64,000 bases of DNA. It comes from Acidianus infernus (GTDB taxonomy: Archaea; Thermoproteota; Thermoprotei_A; Sulfolobales; Sulfolobaceae). A program made the position numbers and the translations under genes. Shown here one piece after another: positions 1 to 11,573 of this stretch (position 1 is its first letter; each line of letters starts with the position of its first letter). The notes below the pieces were generated by a model. It ran no database searches, was not told the origin of the DNA, and saw nothing but the letters and a program-made list of their open reading frames with translations. The stretch is taken from contig NZ_WFIY01000004.1 in NCBI RefSeq assembly GCF_009729545.1, positions 284,001-348,000 of the forward strand, in the 5' to 3' direction.

Positions 1-1120
1 TAAAAATTCTCTCGATAAACCAATCTACACTAAAAGGAATTAAATCGTCATAATTCTGTCCAGTTCCTAAGAAGATTACTGGTTTTTTTAATTCGTACGC
101 TAAAGATAAAACAACTCCGCCTTTTGCGTCAGCGTCAACTTTTGTTAATATTACACCGTCATAATCTACGACGTTCTCAAAATATTTTGCTTGCTCTAGC
201 GCGTCGTTGCCTGCCAATGCGTCTATTACTAATAACTTTAAGTTAGGTTTTGAGATTCTTACTATTCTTTTCAATTCCTCTGTTAAATCCTTATCAACAT
301 GCATTCTTCCTGCAGTATCAATAAGGACTACGTCTATTCCCCTACTTTTTGCTGCTTGAATTGCGTCAAAGGCTACAGATGCAGGATCTCCACCATATTT
401 ACCTTTAACTAGTGGTATTTCCAGTTTTTGGCAATGTATTGCAAGCTGTTCTTGAGCTGCTGCTCTAAAAGTGTCGGAAGCGGAGACTATTACTTTGAGT
501 CCGGCTTTTTTTAACATATATGCAACTTTTGCAATAGTTGTAGTTTTACCTACTCCATTAACTCCGAAGAACATTATAACATAGGGTTTGGGAGATCTTT
601 TAATTTCCTCTATTAGATTTCTTTCAAATCTGTTTTTCTCTAAAATTTCTGTTATAGAATTTTTTAATGATTTTTTTACTAACTCATCTAAATCTTCACT
701 TCTGTTTACTTTTTTACCTATCAACGATGATTTAAGATCCTCTAGGATTTTATCAGTAACTTCTAGGCTAACATCACTTTCTAATAATTCTATTCTAAGT
801 TCTTCAATAATATCATCAACGTCGTCTTCTTTTATTTCTCTATATTTAAAGATATTGAAGATATTCAGCTTACTACCTATACCTACTTTTTCCTTAGTTG
901 GAGATTCTTCCTTCTTTCCGCTCGTTTCGTTCTTTATTTCTTCTATCTTATTTTGTTCATTAGACTTCTGTTCAAGCTGCGAAGAAGGCTGTTGAGCTTC
1001 TTGCGTTACAGGTTTAGAATTTGATAAAGTCGGTTGTTGTTCTTCAGATTTTTCTTCTCCTTTTTGTCTAAGTTTTTCTGTAAAGGAAGAAAAAGCCTTT
1101 TTTAACTTTTCGAAACAAAT
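1..1120 (-). CDS. ftsY: Signal recognition particle receptor FtsY (partial, 3' end outside window)
   Basis: SRP-receptor GTPase that docks SRP-bound ribosomes at the membrane. Translating the minus strand gives a charged Glu/Lys/Gln-rich N-terminal region, then the NG domain with P-loop GVNGVGKTTT, DTFRAAAQEQL, DTAGRM and TKVDADAKGG, all classical for SRP GTPases. The frame runs off the left edge just after the VDWFIERIF segment, so only a few residues are missing. It is the last gene of the eS19-to-ftsY operon and follows prefoldin alpha with no gap. Odd: the frame has no ATG, GTG or TTG between an upstream TGA and the conserved FEKLKKAF start. Only ATA (1121-1123) and ATT (1118-1120) are available; the better placed TTG (1116-1118) is one base out of frame. 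The family assignment is certain, the start is not. Confidence 0.95.
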   Translation of the reverse strand, partial: MCFEKLKKAFSSFTEKLRQKGEEKSEEQQPTLSNSKPVTQEAQQPSSQLEQKSNEQNKIEEIKNETSGKKEESPTKEKVGIGSKLNIFNIFKYREIKEDDVDDIIEELRIELLESDVSLEVTDKILEDLKSSLIGKKVNRSEDLDELVKKSLKNSITEILEKNRFERNLIEEIKRSPKPYVIMFFGVNGVGKTTTIAKVAYMLKKAGLKVIVSASDTFRAAAQEQLAIHCQKLEIPLVKGKYGGDPASVAFDAIQAAKSRGIDVVLIDTAGRMHVDKDLTEELKRIVRISKPNLKLLVIDALAGNDALEQAKYFENVVDYDGVILTKVDADAKGGVVLSLAYELKKPVIFLGTGQNYDDLIPFSVDWFIERIF

Positions 1121-1563
1121 TATTCACCTTTTTGTTGAGCTTGCGCTTGAATCTGGTTTAATATATCTATTATTTGGTCATATGCCGCTTTACTCTCTGC
1201 AAGCTTCTTATCTAGTCCTGCTGATGCTTCTTTTAGCTCGTTTTCCCTGTCATCTAAAATTTTTAATGCTGTATCCATATCAACCTCTACATAATATGAC
1301 AAGCCTAAATAAACTAAAACTTTTTGGGGCGGTTGATTATTAATCTTAAACATAAGGTATCCTTTCTTATCCGATGATACTAGCATTTCTTGTTGAGTTT
1401 TTAGTTCTTGTATAGAAGCTTTAGCGGCTTCAATTGAAGCTACAGAATCTAGTATTTCTGCCCTAGCTGCCGAGAGATCATCTATTTGTTTCTTTAAGAG
1501 TTGAGCTTGTGCTAATAAGTCATCTAAAGATATTACTACTTTATTCTCTTGCTGATCGGACAT
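1120..1563 (-). CDS. pfdA: Prefoldin subunit alpha
   Basis: Alpha subunit of the archaeal prefoldin (GimC) hexamer, a cytosolic chaperone that passes unfolded proteins to the thermosome. The 147 residues show the expected architecture: an N-terminal helix with heptads (about 5-60), a short central beta segment with a LVYLGLSYYVEV-like stretch, and a C-terminal helix (about 90-145) completing the antiparallel coiled coil. Length is typical. It lies in the ribosomal protein/aIF6 operon, starting 7 nt after the eL20/LX stop and abutting ftsY. This gene order is widespread in archaea and supports the call. Confidence 0.93.
   Translation of the reverse strand: MSDQQENKVVISLDDLLAQAQLLKKQIDDLSAARAEILDSVASIEAAKASIQELKTQQEMLVSSDKKGYLMFKINNQPPQKVLVYLGLSYYVEVDMDTALKILDDRENELKEASAGLDKKLAESKAAYDQIIDILNQIQAQAQQKGE
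1124..1128 (-). promoter_or_regulatory. Ribosome binding site GGTGA before ftsY
   Basis: GGTGA on the minus strand, inside the last codons of the prefoldin alpha gene. It is 5 nt from the out-of-frame TTG at 1116-1118 and 3 nt from the in-frame ATT at 1118-1120. It shows where initiation is expected and so makes the missing in-frame canonical start notable. Confidence 0.6.
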
Positions 1564-1569
1564 GATTTA

Positions 1570-1842
1570 TCACATTAAAATAATCTTGTCTAGCTTAGCA
1601 ATATCTTTTATTCTCCTATCTGGAACTTCGTCCAACGGAATTTCCTTAATTTCTTCGATCTTGATATTATGTCTCTTTATTTTATTTTTACTTCCAAAAT
1701 ATGCATAAATGTACTCTGCAGCCTGTTTTTCATTTAATGCTCTAACAAATTTTATAAATTTCTGCCTTGTTGGGAATCTACTTTCGTTGAATAGTGCAGT
1801 ACCTTTTACCATGTAAACTTTAATCTCCTCCATCTCACTCAC
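1570..1842 (-). CDS. rplX: Large ribosomal subunit protein eL20/LX (L18a)
   Basis: Small archaeal-eukaryotic ribosomal protein of the L18a/LX family, 90 residues. The pattern of a beta strand (IKVYMVKGTA), the motif PTRQKFIKFVRAL and the AAEYIYAYFGSKNKIKR stretch matches the family. ATG codons at residues 1 and 4 are both possible starts; the first overlaps the aIF6 3' end by 8 nt, as elsewhere in this operon. It lies between aIF6 and prefoldin alpha, the usual neighbourhood of LX in Sulfolobales. Confidence 0.92.
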   Translation of the reverse strand: MSEMEEIKVYMVKGTALFNESRFPTRQKFIKFVRALNEKQAAEYIYAYFGSKNKIKRHNIKIEEIKEIPLDEVPDRRIKDIAKLDKIILM

Positions 1843-2506
1843 CTAAAGCTTTCTGAATTCTTAAAATCTCTGGTCCAGTAGTAGATGAACCAACTAATAT
1901 TCCTTTATCATTTGCCACTAGGCCGCTTCTAACAAAGGCACTACCGAAATTTACCGTGCCTATATCTATGTTAATTTTGAATAGTTTAGATAGTTCCTTT
2001 ATTTCATCGTCGGTGGCATCTATGTGTACAATTCCACCTTTATCTGTGACAACGCCTACTGATCCTACAACAGATACATGTGCAATTCTACCTTTTTTAA
2101 TTTCGTCAACCTGTAATGCTTCTTTAATTTGCTTGACTTCTGCGTCTGAAAATTCAGGATAAACTAATGCAGCATTATCGTTTGTTAATATTACATTTCC
2201 AAGTGCTGTGGTCTTCAAGTTTAATACTTCTACTCTTATGTCTTTAGCAAGTTCTTTTACAATTTTTAATTCGTCGTCTCTAATATTTTTAGGAAGAAGA
2301 AGCGCTTTATTATTACCTGTCATAAAAATTCCTATTAAAAAACTATCTGCTATTGTGGTTTCTATAATTTCTGTACCTAAATTTTCTTGGATAATCCTTT
2401 TAGTTTCATTATCTAGATTTTTTGGAACAAAAGTATATTTATCGTTAGAAAATATGTATACTCCTATATTATCAGTTCCAAATATGCTTAATCTCTGTAT
2501 ATTCAT
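1835..2506 (-). CDS. eif6: Translation initiation factor aIF6
   Basis: Anti-association factor that binds the 50S subunit and blocks premature joining of the 30S. The 223-residue product has the five-fold pseudo-repeat of the eIF6 pentein fold: recurring units with hydrophobic strands followed by G-x-L/V and N-D/K turns (for example near NDKYTFVPKN, NNKALLLPKN, NDNAALVYPE, DKGGIVHID and NDKGILVGSS). Length is as expected. The ATG overlaps the eL31 stop by 4 nt, so the two are probably translationally coupled. Confidence 0.96.
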   Translation of the reverse strand: MNIQRLSIFGTDNIGVYIFSNDKYTFVPKNLDNETKRIIQENLGTEIIETTIADSFLIGIFMTGNNKALLLPKNIRDDELKIVKELAKDIRVEVLNLKTTALGNVILTNDNAALVYPEFSDAEVKQIKEALQVDEIKKGRIAHVSVVGSVGVVTDKGGIVHIDATDDEIKELSKLFKINIDIGTVNFGSAFVRSGLVANDKGILVGSSTTGPEILRIQKALGE

Positions 2507-2769
2507 TCACTCTTAATTGCAAGCTTTACTAAATATGTTTTTTCATCTAATTTGCTTACTACTACTCTTATTCTACTTTTTATCTTATCATATCCGTTAG
2601 TGGATAATGACTTTACTACCAATGGGTCTATCAGTACTCTATCTGCCCCAAAATGCCTGATTATTTTACTTCTAATTTCCTTTAATGCTCTCCCTAGCCT
2701 GTTAGTCCTCTTGCCTGTAGCTATCTTTCTTAAGTTAATTACCATTTCAAAATTATCCTTCTCTTTCAT
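2503..2769 (-). CDS. rpl31e: Large ribosomal subunit protein eL31
   Basis: An 88-residue basic protein of the L31e family, component of the 50S subunit near the exit tunnel. Visible features are the N-terminal MVINLRKI strand, a KRTNRLGRALKEIRSKI helix and a C-terminal strand pair around RIRVVVSKLDEK. Length is normal. It starts 4 nt after the eL39 stop and overlaps aIF6 by 4 nt. Confidence 0.95.
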   Translation of the reverse strand: MKEKDNFEMVINLRKIATGKRTNRLGRALKEIRSKIIRHFGADRVLIDPLVVKSLSTNGYDKIKSRIRVVVSKLDEKTYLVKLAIKSE

Positions 2770-2773
2770 GCCT

Positions 2774-2929
2774 TTACACCTTTAGACTATTTCTTCTCCA
2801 GTTTCTTCTAAGAGGATTTATTCTTACTTTTCCATTAGTTTTTAATATAACCCATGCTGGGATAGCTGAGTTTGATTTTAGAGCCTTAGCCAATCTTAAT
2901 TTTTTAGCTAAAGGTTTAGTTGTACTCAT
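2774..2929 (-). CDS. rpl39e: Large ribosomal subunit protein eL39 (51 aa)
   Basis: Read directly from the minus strand. The ATG at 2927-2929 opens a 51-residue, strongly basic frame beginning MSTTKPLAKKLRLAKALK, with the family hallmark stretch PAWVILKTN and an end RRNWRRNSLKV. eL39 is a tiny rRNA-binding protein lining the exit tunnel, and this is its usual length. The start overlaps the TGA of the upstream PDCD5-like gene (ATGA), and eL31 follows 4 nt after its stop, as in other archaeal eL39-eL31-aIF6 clusters. Confidence 0.95.
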   Translation of the reverse strand: MSTTKPLAKKLRLAKALKSNSAIPAWVILKTNGKVRINPLRRNWRRNSLKV

Positions 2930-3276
2930 TTCCAACCCCTTTCTTTAATTTGAATCTTATAATCTCTTTTATTTTGTTCCGCTACTTGAGCTAAGATTTC
3001 CTTTAGCTCGTCGTCAGTTATAGGAATCTTAATTCTTCCTGCTTGTGCAAGTGCTATCAATTGGTTTTCTAAAGATTCAGCTAGCTCTGGCTTTACTAGC
3101 TTTACGTTATTTAGCCTTTGCCTTGCTTCTGGTGTTAAAATAACTCTAAGCAAGGCCTCTTTTTGTTTCTCATATTCTTCTCTTTTTCTTCTTTCTTCTA
3201 ATGCTCTTCTACTTTCTTCTTCAGCTCTTCTGGCTAGTAAATTTTGTAACTCAGGATCATATTCATCTTCTGACAT
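2926..3276 (-). CDS. DNA-binding protein of the PDCD5/TFAR19 family
   Basis: A 116-residue, highly charged protein. Residues 1-45 are a long Glu/Arg-rich helix (RRAEEESRRALEERRKR), then comes a three-helix core with LTPEARQRLNNVKLVKPELA and a C-terminal ERGWK tail, the standard PDCD5/archaeal TFAR19 pattern. Archaeal members bind double-stranded DNA in vitro; the role in vivo is poorly known, though the family lies reproducibly beside eS19 and eL39. Here it is between them, with its stop overlapping the eL39 ATG. Confidence 0.92.
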   Translation of the reverse strand: MSEDEYDPELQNLLARRAEEESRRALEERRKREEYEKQKEALLRVILTPEARQRLNNVKLVKPELAESLENQLIALAQAGRIKIPITDDELKEILAQVAEQNKRDYKIQIKERGWK

Positions 3277-3285
3277 AGAACATCA

Positions 3286-3744
<459 letters not shown>

Positions 3745-3800
3745 GTCTATTTCAGTGCTATCTTTAAGGTTTAAAAATTAACTTTAGATTAGAGATAACT

Positions 3801-4961
3801 ATGAAGTTCTATACAGCAACAGAGGAAGAAATTTTGAGCGGTAAGATAACAGATATTTATTTTGATAGAACTATAAAAACACTAGAACATCTGGGCATAA
3901 ATAACGTGGAAGTGAGAATGGAATTTCATTCTTATGGACTTCCTAAAGGGTATAGTTGGGCAGTATTTACAGGATTAGAAGAAGCCCTTAAGTTACTTGA
4001 AGGAAAACCGGTTACAGTATATGCTATGCCAGAAGGGACATTATTTAAAGAAATAGAGCCAGTAATGATAATTGAAGGAAATTATCTTGATTTCGGAGTA
4101 TACGAGACAGCTTTATTGGGGATACTAAGACATGAAAGCAGTATTGCAACAAAAGCTGCAAGGATAAAGAAACTTGCTCAAGATAAAACTGTATTATTTT
4201 TTGGGCTTAGAGCTCTTCATCCAGCAATAGCTCCTATGGCCGATAGAGCTGCTTATATAGGTGGCTCCGATGGGATTTCTGGAGCATTCGATAAGGAAAT
4301 TTTCGACATAGAACCTTCTGGAACTATGCCACATGCATTAATGCTTTCGGTAGGAGACAACGAGAAGGCTTGGAAAGCGTTTGACGAAGCAATGGACGAA
4401 AAAGTACCAAGAATCGCGTTAGTAGATACTTTCGAAGATGAAAGGACTGAGGCATTAAAAGCTGCTAAGTTACTCGGTAAAAGATTAGCAGGCGTTAGGC
4501 TAGATACTCCTTCAAGTAGACGTGGAAATTTTAGAAAGATTGTACAAGAAGTTAGGTGGACTCTTAATATTAATGGTTTCTCACACGTTAAAATATTTGT
4601 AAGCGGCGGTATAGATGAAGATGACGTAGTAGAATTAAGAGATTATGTAGATGGGTTCGGAGTAGGAACTAGTATTTCAATGCCTCCTAGTATAGATCTA
4701 AGTGCTGATATTGTTGAGAAGAAAATCGATGGAAAGTGGGTACCATATACTAAAAGAGGCAAATGGCCTGGAGCTAAACAAGTATATAGATGCAGCGGGT
4801 TTAATGATGTAATAACTTTACTAGAGGATAAACCGATAGAAGGCTGTAAGCCGTTGCTAGTTAAATACATGGAAAATGGGAAAATAATAAGAGACTTACC
4901 AAGCTTAAAGGAAATAAGAAACTATGTACTTGGGCAATTAAAGGAAGTCCAAACGCTATAA
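3801..4961 (+). CDS. pncB: Nicotinate phosphoribosyltransferase
   Basis: Converts nicotinate and PRPP to nicotinate mononucleotide in NAD salvage (cytosolic). The 386-residue product has the family pattern: N-terminal mixed domain (1-110, with EFHSYGLPKGYSW), the LFFGLRALHPAIAP segment and GSDGISG, then the barrel with a phosphate-binding FVSGGIDEDDV motif (about 260-275) and GVGTSISM. Length fits the archaeal branch. Monocistronic on the plus strand, converging on the PhoU-like gene with a 4-nt gap. Confidence 0.9.
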   Translation: MKFYTATEEEILSGKITDIYFDRTIKTLEHLGINNVEVRMEFHSYGLPKGYSWAVFTGLEEALKLLEGKPVTVYAMPEGTLFKEIEPVMIIEGNYLDFGVYETALLGILRHESSIATKAARIKKLAQDKTVLFFGLRALHPAIAPMADRAAYIGGSDGISGAFDKEIFDIEPSGTMPHALMLSVGDNEKAWKAFDEAMDEKVPRIALVDTFEDERTEALKAAKLLGKRLAGVRLDTPSSRRGNFRKIVQEVRWTLNINGFSHVKIFVSGGIDEDDVVELRDYVDGFGVGTSISMPPSIDLSADIVEKKIDGKWVPYTKRGKWPGAKQVYRCSGFNDVITLLEDKPIEGCKPLLVKYMENGKIIRDLPSLKEIRNYVLGQLKEVQTL

Positions 4962-4965
4962 CTTT

Positions 4966-6024
<1,059 letters not shown>

Positions 6025-6039
6025 CTATATATTACTAGA

Positions 6040-7066
<1,027 letters not shown>

Positions 7067-7118
7067 GGCTAAATATACTTTGCTCGTTTTTATAACCTTT
7101 AATCATGTTATACTATCT

Positions 7119-7520
7119 ATGGCAAAATTAACAATATTACTTGCGGATAATAGTATGGATAAATTCTATCATGGATTAGTTATAGCTATAGGGGGCAAAA
7201 CATTAAATTGGGACGTCAAATTTTTTGTTACTTCGCAAGCAGTGATTCTATTTACAAAAGAGATGAAAGGTAAATCTAAGCTTAAAATGGGATTTTTTGC
7301 AAGACTTTTTATTAGCTTTCAAATGAAGAGAATGAATATTCCAGATACATCTAAATTACTAATGGAGGCAATAAAAGAAGGTGTTGAGTTCTACGTGGAT
7401 GAAGCGGGGTTAAAATTGGCGGGTTTCTCTAAGTCTGATTTACTAGATGGAATAAAATTGTCCGATACTATATCCTTTTTAGAGGAGGCAAAAACTTCAG
7501 ACGTGGTGATTACGTTATGA
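7119..7520 (+). CDS. DsrE/DsrF-like protein lacking cysteine
   Basis: Start set at the ATG at 7119 (MAKLTILLADNSMDKF). The frame is open further upstream to 6849, but that part overlaps the divergent DUF711 gene. The 133 residues have a DsrE-type alpha/beta pattern: a strand, a helix with KFYHGLVIAIGG, then VKFFVTSQAVILF, a helical insert rich in Met, and EGVEFYVDEAGLKLAGF. DsrE2-type sulfur carriers usually have a Cys in the segment corresponding to FYVDEAG; none is present, and the whole protein has no Cys. It overlaps the TusA-like gene by 4 nt. Confidence 0.7.
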   Translation: MAKLTILLADNSMDKFYHGLVIAIGGKTLNWDVKFFVTSQAVILFTKEMKGKSKLKMGFFARLFISFQMKRMNIPDTSKLLMEAIKEGVEFYVDEAGLKLAGFSKSDLLDGIKLSDTISFLEEAKTSDVVITL

Positions 7521-7741
7521 AGGAAATAAATTCTGATGGAATATGCCCAGTAGTTTTACTTGAAATTTATAGGGAATGGAAATCTTTAAAGGAAGGCGAA
7601 GAGGAAGACGTGATAATAAGAACTCCGTGGGAAGCTTCCGTTCAAGCTTTAGAAAAATGGTGTAATGAAACTGGAAATATATTTTTAAGTTATGAAAAGC
7701 AAGGAAATAAAATAGTGATTAGGTTAAAATTAAAGAAATAA
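7517..7741 (+). CDS. TusA/SirA-like small sulfurtransferase-type protein
   Basis: A 74-residue protein with the two-layer TusA pattern: GICPVVLLEIYREWKSLKEGE (residues 8-28) followed by VIIRTPWEASVQALEKWCNETG and a C-terminal strand. The sulfur-carrying Cys of TusA (here Cys10) is present, but the second Pro of the usual CPxP motif is Val (CPVV). Translationally coupled to the DsrE-like gene (ATGA overlap) and 46 nt before a cysteine-synthase homologue, so a role in sulfur transfer is suggested but not shown. Confidence 0.75.
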   Translation: MKEINSDGICPVVLLEIYREWKSLKEGEEEDVIIRTPWEASVQALEKWCNETGNIFLSYEKQGNKIVIRLKLKK

Positions 7742-7782
7742 AAAAGAAACTCTTTTATACGTTATATTAGAATAGATTAGTA

Positions 7783-8680
<898 letters not shown>

Positions 8681-8684
<4 letters not shown>

Positions 8685-9343
8685 AGTTTGAAGATGTGAT
8701 AAAATCTCTATACTTACAGAGTAAGTTAATCAAGCTTGAAGAAAAAGAGTACGTTATTAAATGTTATTCTACAAGTGCAGGAATTAAATGGTATTTTATT
8801 TCATCATTTTTTAAATCATATCCTTATGCTTCAAGTCCTCGAGAGCGAATGAATAGAGAGATTGATTTTTTTACTAGAAAATGGGATGGAATAGGAACTC
8901 CAAAAATTATAGATATGGATTATGATACTAACTGTATAATGAGAGATTATATAAAAGGAAGACCTATAGAAACAGAAGAAGATTTTCTTATGCTTGGCAA
9001 GGCTTTCAAAATAATTCATGAAAATGGGTTATCATTAGGAGATACAAAAATGGAAAATTTTATTGTAAATGAAAAGATTTATGTTATAGATGCAGAACAA
9101 GCTATTCAAACTAAGGAAGAAAAATACTTTGCATGGGATATTTTAGTTTTTCTTCTTTTCCTAAGTTATAAATATATAAATGATTTAAAAAACTTTGAGA
9201 AAATGGCTAGAGTATTTTTAAACTCTTATAAGCCTACTCAAAAGGAGATATCTTATATTCTTGATATAAGAAATATAGGGATATTAACTTTATTCCCACC
9301 AATGTCTTTAAATTTAATCAAAAAAATTACTGCAGAACTTTAA
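8681..9343 (+). CDS. Atypical protein-kinase-like protein
   Basis: A 220-residue protein reminiscent of the Bud32/RIO/LPS-kinase type of small kinase fold. LSLGDTKMENFIV looks like the catalytic loop (an xxD...N pattern with GDTK in place of HGDL), and VIDAEQA would correspond to the metal-binding DFG segment. The N-terminal nucleotide-binding region is poorly conserved and no Gly-rich loop is obvious. Its start overlaps the stop of the cysteine-synthase homologue, so the two are co-translated; whether it modifies that enzyme or a small molecule is unknown. Confidence 0.6.
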
Positions 9344-9512
9344 TTATTACCGAGCTATCTTTCTTTAAAATCTTCATTATACTTTCGTTTATTCTTGCTC
9401 CACAAGCAGGACATCTATAGAAATATCTAACTTCTCTTCCTTCACTGTTACTTTCAGTTTCTGCCATGAATTCCATCCTTATTCCGCACTTAGGGCAAAG
9501 TACTTCTTTCAT
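9327..9512 (-). CDS. Small zinc-ribbon protein
   Basis: A 61-residue protein with two Cys pairs: CPKC at residues 6-9 and CPAC near residue 34, separated by a polar linker, which is enough for one zinc ribbon. The C-terminal KILKKDSSVIIKVLQ is a basic/hydrophobic strand. It overlaps the end of the converging kinase-like gene by 17 nt and is divergent from moaA. No specific function can be named; archaeal proteins of this size are often nucleic-acid or protein adaptors. Confidence 0.65.
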   Translation of the reverse strand: MKEVLCPKCGIRMEFMAETESNSEGREVRYFYRCPACGARINESIMKILKKDSSVIIKVLQ

Positions 9513-9546
9513 CTAGTTTATTAAGGTTAAAAACAATTTAAAAGTA

Positions 9547-10473
9547 ATGAAGGACAGATTTGGAAGAGACCTTGAAGACTTAAGAATTACTCTTACTCAT
9601 GCATGTAATTTTTCTTGTTTTTTCTGTCATATGGAAGGTGAAGGGAGCGAAATTTTATCAGGATTACCTTTACGCGATATATTACTTGTAGCCAAGGCTT
9701 CTAAAGATTTTGGGATAAAATACATAAAATTAACGGGAGGAGAACCTACTTTACGAAGAGATTTAATAGAGATCGTTAAAAGCTTGAAATCTTTGGGTTT
9801 TGAAATTTCCATGACTACTAATGGCGTTCTGCTTCCTAAACTAGCTACTAAATTAAAAGAAGCGGGATTATCTAGAGTCAACATTAGTCTTCACGCATTA
9901 GATAGGAAAACTTTTAAGAAAATTACTGGAGTTGACGCTCTGGATAAGGTTTTAGAAGGGATAAAATCTGCTATTAATGCTAATCTTAGACCTGTAAAAC
10001 TAAATTTTGTTGTAAATAAAATAAATATTAATGAAGTAAAAGAGATCATAGATTTTTCAGAGAAACTAGGAATAGACGAATTACATTTAATAGAAATGCA
10101 TCCTGTAGGGTTAGGCAAATCTTCGTTTTCATATCACGAGAACTTAAATATAATAGAGGATTATCTAAAGAAGAATTCAACAAAAGTAACAATAAGGAAT
10201 AAGCATTTTAGACCTAGGTATTATTTAAATTCTGGCTTAGTAGTAGAGGTAGTAAAACCTTATGCTAATCCAATATTCTGTGCTGGATGCAATAGAATAA
10301 GACTTACAGTAGATGGCAAGTTAAAAACATGTTTATATAGAGAAGATAAGGTAATCGATATTTCTGGAATACTTAAATCGGGCTTGTCAGAAGACGATAA
10401 ATTAGAACTGATAAAAGAGGCATTTAAGTTAGCGATAGCTATTAGAGAGCCGAATTTTAAATATACATTATGA
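9547..10473 (+). CDS. moaA: GTP 3',8-cyclase MoaA
   Basis: Radical SAM enzyme for the first step of molybdopterin/tungstopterin biosynthesis. The N-terminal cluster Cys20-x3-Cys24-x2-Cys27 (CNFSCFFC) follows the typical DRFGRDLEDLRITLTHACN lead-in. TGGEPTLR and TTNGVLL are the SAM-binding strands. The second, substrate-binding cluster is Cys245, Cys248 and Cys262 (FCAGCNRIRLTVDGKLKTC). The 308 residues are the normal archaeal length. Downstream pepQ overlaps by 4 nt. A need for molybdenum or tungsten cofactor agrees with the binding protein and permease at 25.9-27.7 kb. Confidence 0.95.
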   Translation: MKDRFGRDLEDLRITLTHACNFSCFFCHMEGEGSEILSGLPLRDILLVAKASKDFGIKYIKLTGGEPTLRRDLIEIVKSLKSLGFEISMTTNGVLLPKLATKLKEAGLSRVNISLHALDRKTFKKITGVDALDKVLEGIKSAINANLRPVKLNFVVNKININEVKEIIDFSEKLGIDELHLIEMHPVGLGKSSFSYHENLNIIEDYLKKNSTKVTIRNKHFRPRYYLNSGLVVEVVKPYANPIFCAGCNRIRLTVDGKLKTCLYREDKVIDISGILKSGLSEDDKLELIKEAFKLAIAIREPNFKYTL

Positions 10474-11522
10474 GAGTCAAAAAGCTTGAAGAGCTCTCTC
10501 AAAAATATAATAATTCATGTGTAATAATAAGTGGGGATCCTAATGTTTATTATTTTACTAATTATAAAGGATCTGGTACTATAATATATTGTGACGGAGT
10601 CGCTACACTTTTAGTACCTCTATTAGAGGAGAATAGAGCCAGAGAAATAAGCGGGTTAGACGTTAAAATATATTACCCAAGTAATATAGCTAATGGGATT
10701 CTTGTAGGTTCTTTATCAGATATTTTACCTAAGCTAATTACTAAGAGTACTGTAGCATTAGATATTAACTGGTCTACCGTTAGTATTTATAAGCTTTTAT
10801 CCTCAAAATATAATTTAATTGATATCTCAAAGGACATTTCTGAAATGCGTAGTATAAAGGACGATGAAGAATTGGAAAAAATAAAGAAAGCTGGAGAAAT
10901 AACTTCAGAAGCAATGAAGGTTAGTATGGAGAAAATTCTAGAAGGTGAAATAACTGAAAAACAGCTATCCGGGATAATAGATTATACTATGAAAGCCAGT
11001 GGCGCAGAAGATTACGCTTTTCCTTCAATAGTAGCATCAGGTAAAAATTCCTCTTTCCCTCATCATATTCCTACAGATAAGAAAATCCTAGAAAATGATA
11101 ATGTAGTTGTAGATATAGGAGCAAAATTTGATGGATATTGTTTTGACAGCACTAGAACATTTAATATCAAAGGCGAAATAAGGAAAATCTATGAGATAGT
11201 TTTAGAGGCACAATTAGAGGCAATAGATGCAGTAACTTCTGGAGTAAATGCTTCAGAAATAGATAAGACTGCAAGAAAAGTTATTGAAAAATATGGATAT
11301 GGAAGATATTTTGTTCATTCTACTGGTCACGGAGTTGGTATAGAAGTTCATGAATCTCCTTATATATCGTTTAATTCTAACGATGTACTAAAGAAAAACA
11401 TGGTAATAACTGTAGAGCCCGGCATATACATTAAAGATAAGTTCGGAGTACGGATAGAGGATACATTAATAGTAACAAACGGTAAACCCGAGGTTTTAGA
11501 AACTACTTATAAGCTTTTGTAA
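10470..11522 (+). CDS. pepQ: Xaa-Pro dipeptidase/aminopeptidase (M24B)
   Basis: Cytosolic metallopeptidase cutting X-Pro bonds. The 350 residues show an N-terminal creatinase-type domain (1-120) and the pita-bread catalytic domain. Dimetal ligands are visible in order: Asp in VDIGAKFDGYC, Asp in FDSTRTF, His in STGHGVG, Glu in VEPGIYI and Glu in RIEDTLIV. HHIPTDK supplies the extra active-site His. Co-transcribed with moaA (ATGA overlap). The substrate range (dipeptides or longer peptides) cannot be told from sequence. Confidence 0.9.
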   Translation: MRVKKLEELSQKYNNSCVIISGDPNVYYFTNYKGSGTIIYCDGVATLLVPLLEENRAREISGLDVKIYYPSNIANGILVGSLSDILPKLITKSTVALDINWSTVSIYKLLSSKYNLIDISKDISEMRSIKDDEELEKIKKAGEITSEAMKVSMEKILEGEITEKQLSGIIDYTMKASGAEDYAFPSIVASGKNSSFPHHIPTDKKILENDNVVVDIGAKFDGYCFDSTRTFNIKGEIRKIYEIVLEAQLEAIDAVTSGVNASEIDKTARKVIEKYGYGRYFVHSTGHGVGIEVHESPYISFNSNDVLKKNMVITVEPGIYIKDKFGVRIEDTLIVTNGKPEVLETTYKLL

Positions 11523-11573
11523 GGTTTTTTATAAAAACTATTTAATTAGCAGAGTCTCAGAATACTAATTGGC

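Noticed and set aside
588..995. 135-aa Ser/Phe-rich open frame on the plus strand
   Set aside because: It is the antisense shadow of ftsY; the composition (Ser, Phe, Leu runs) is typical of reversed AT-rich coding DNA.
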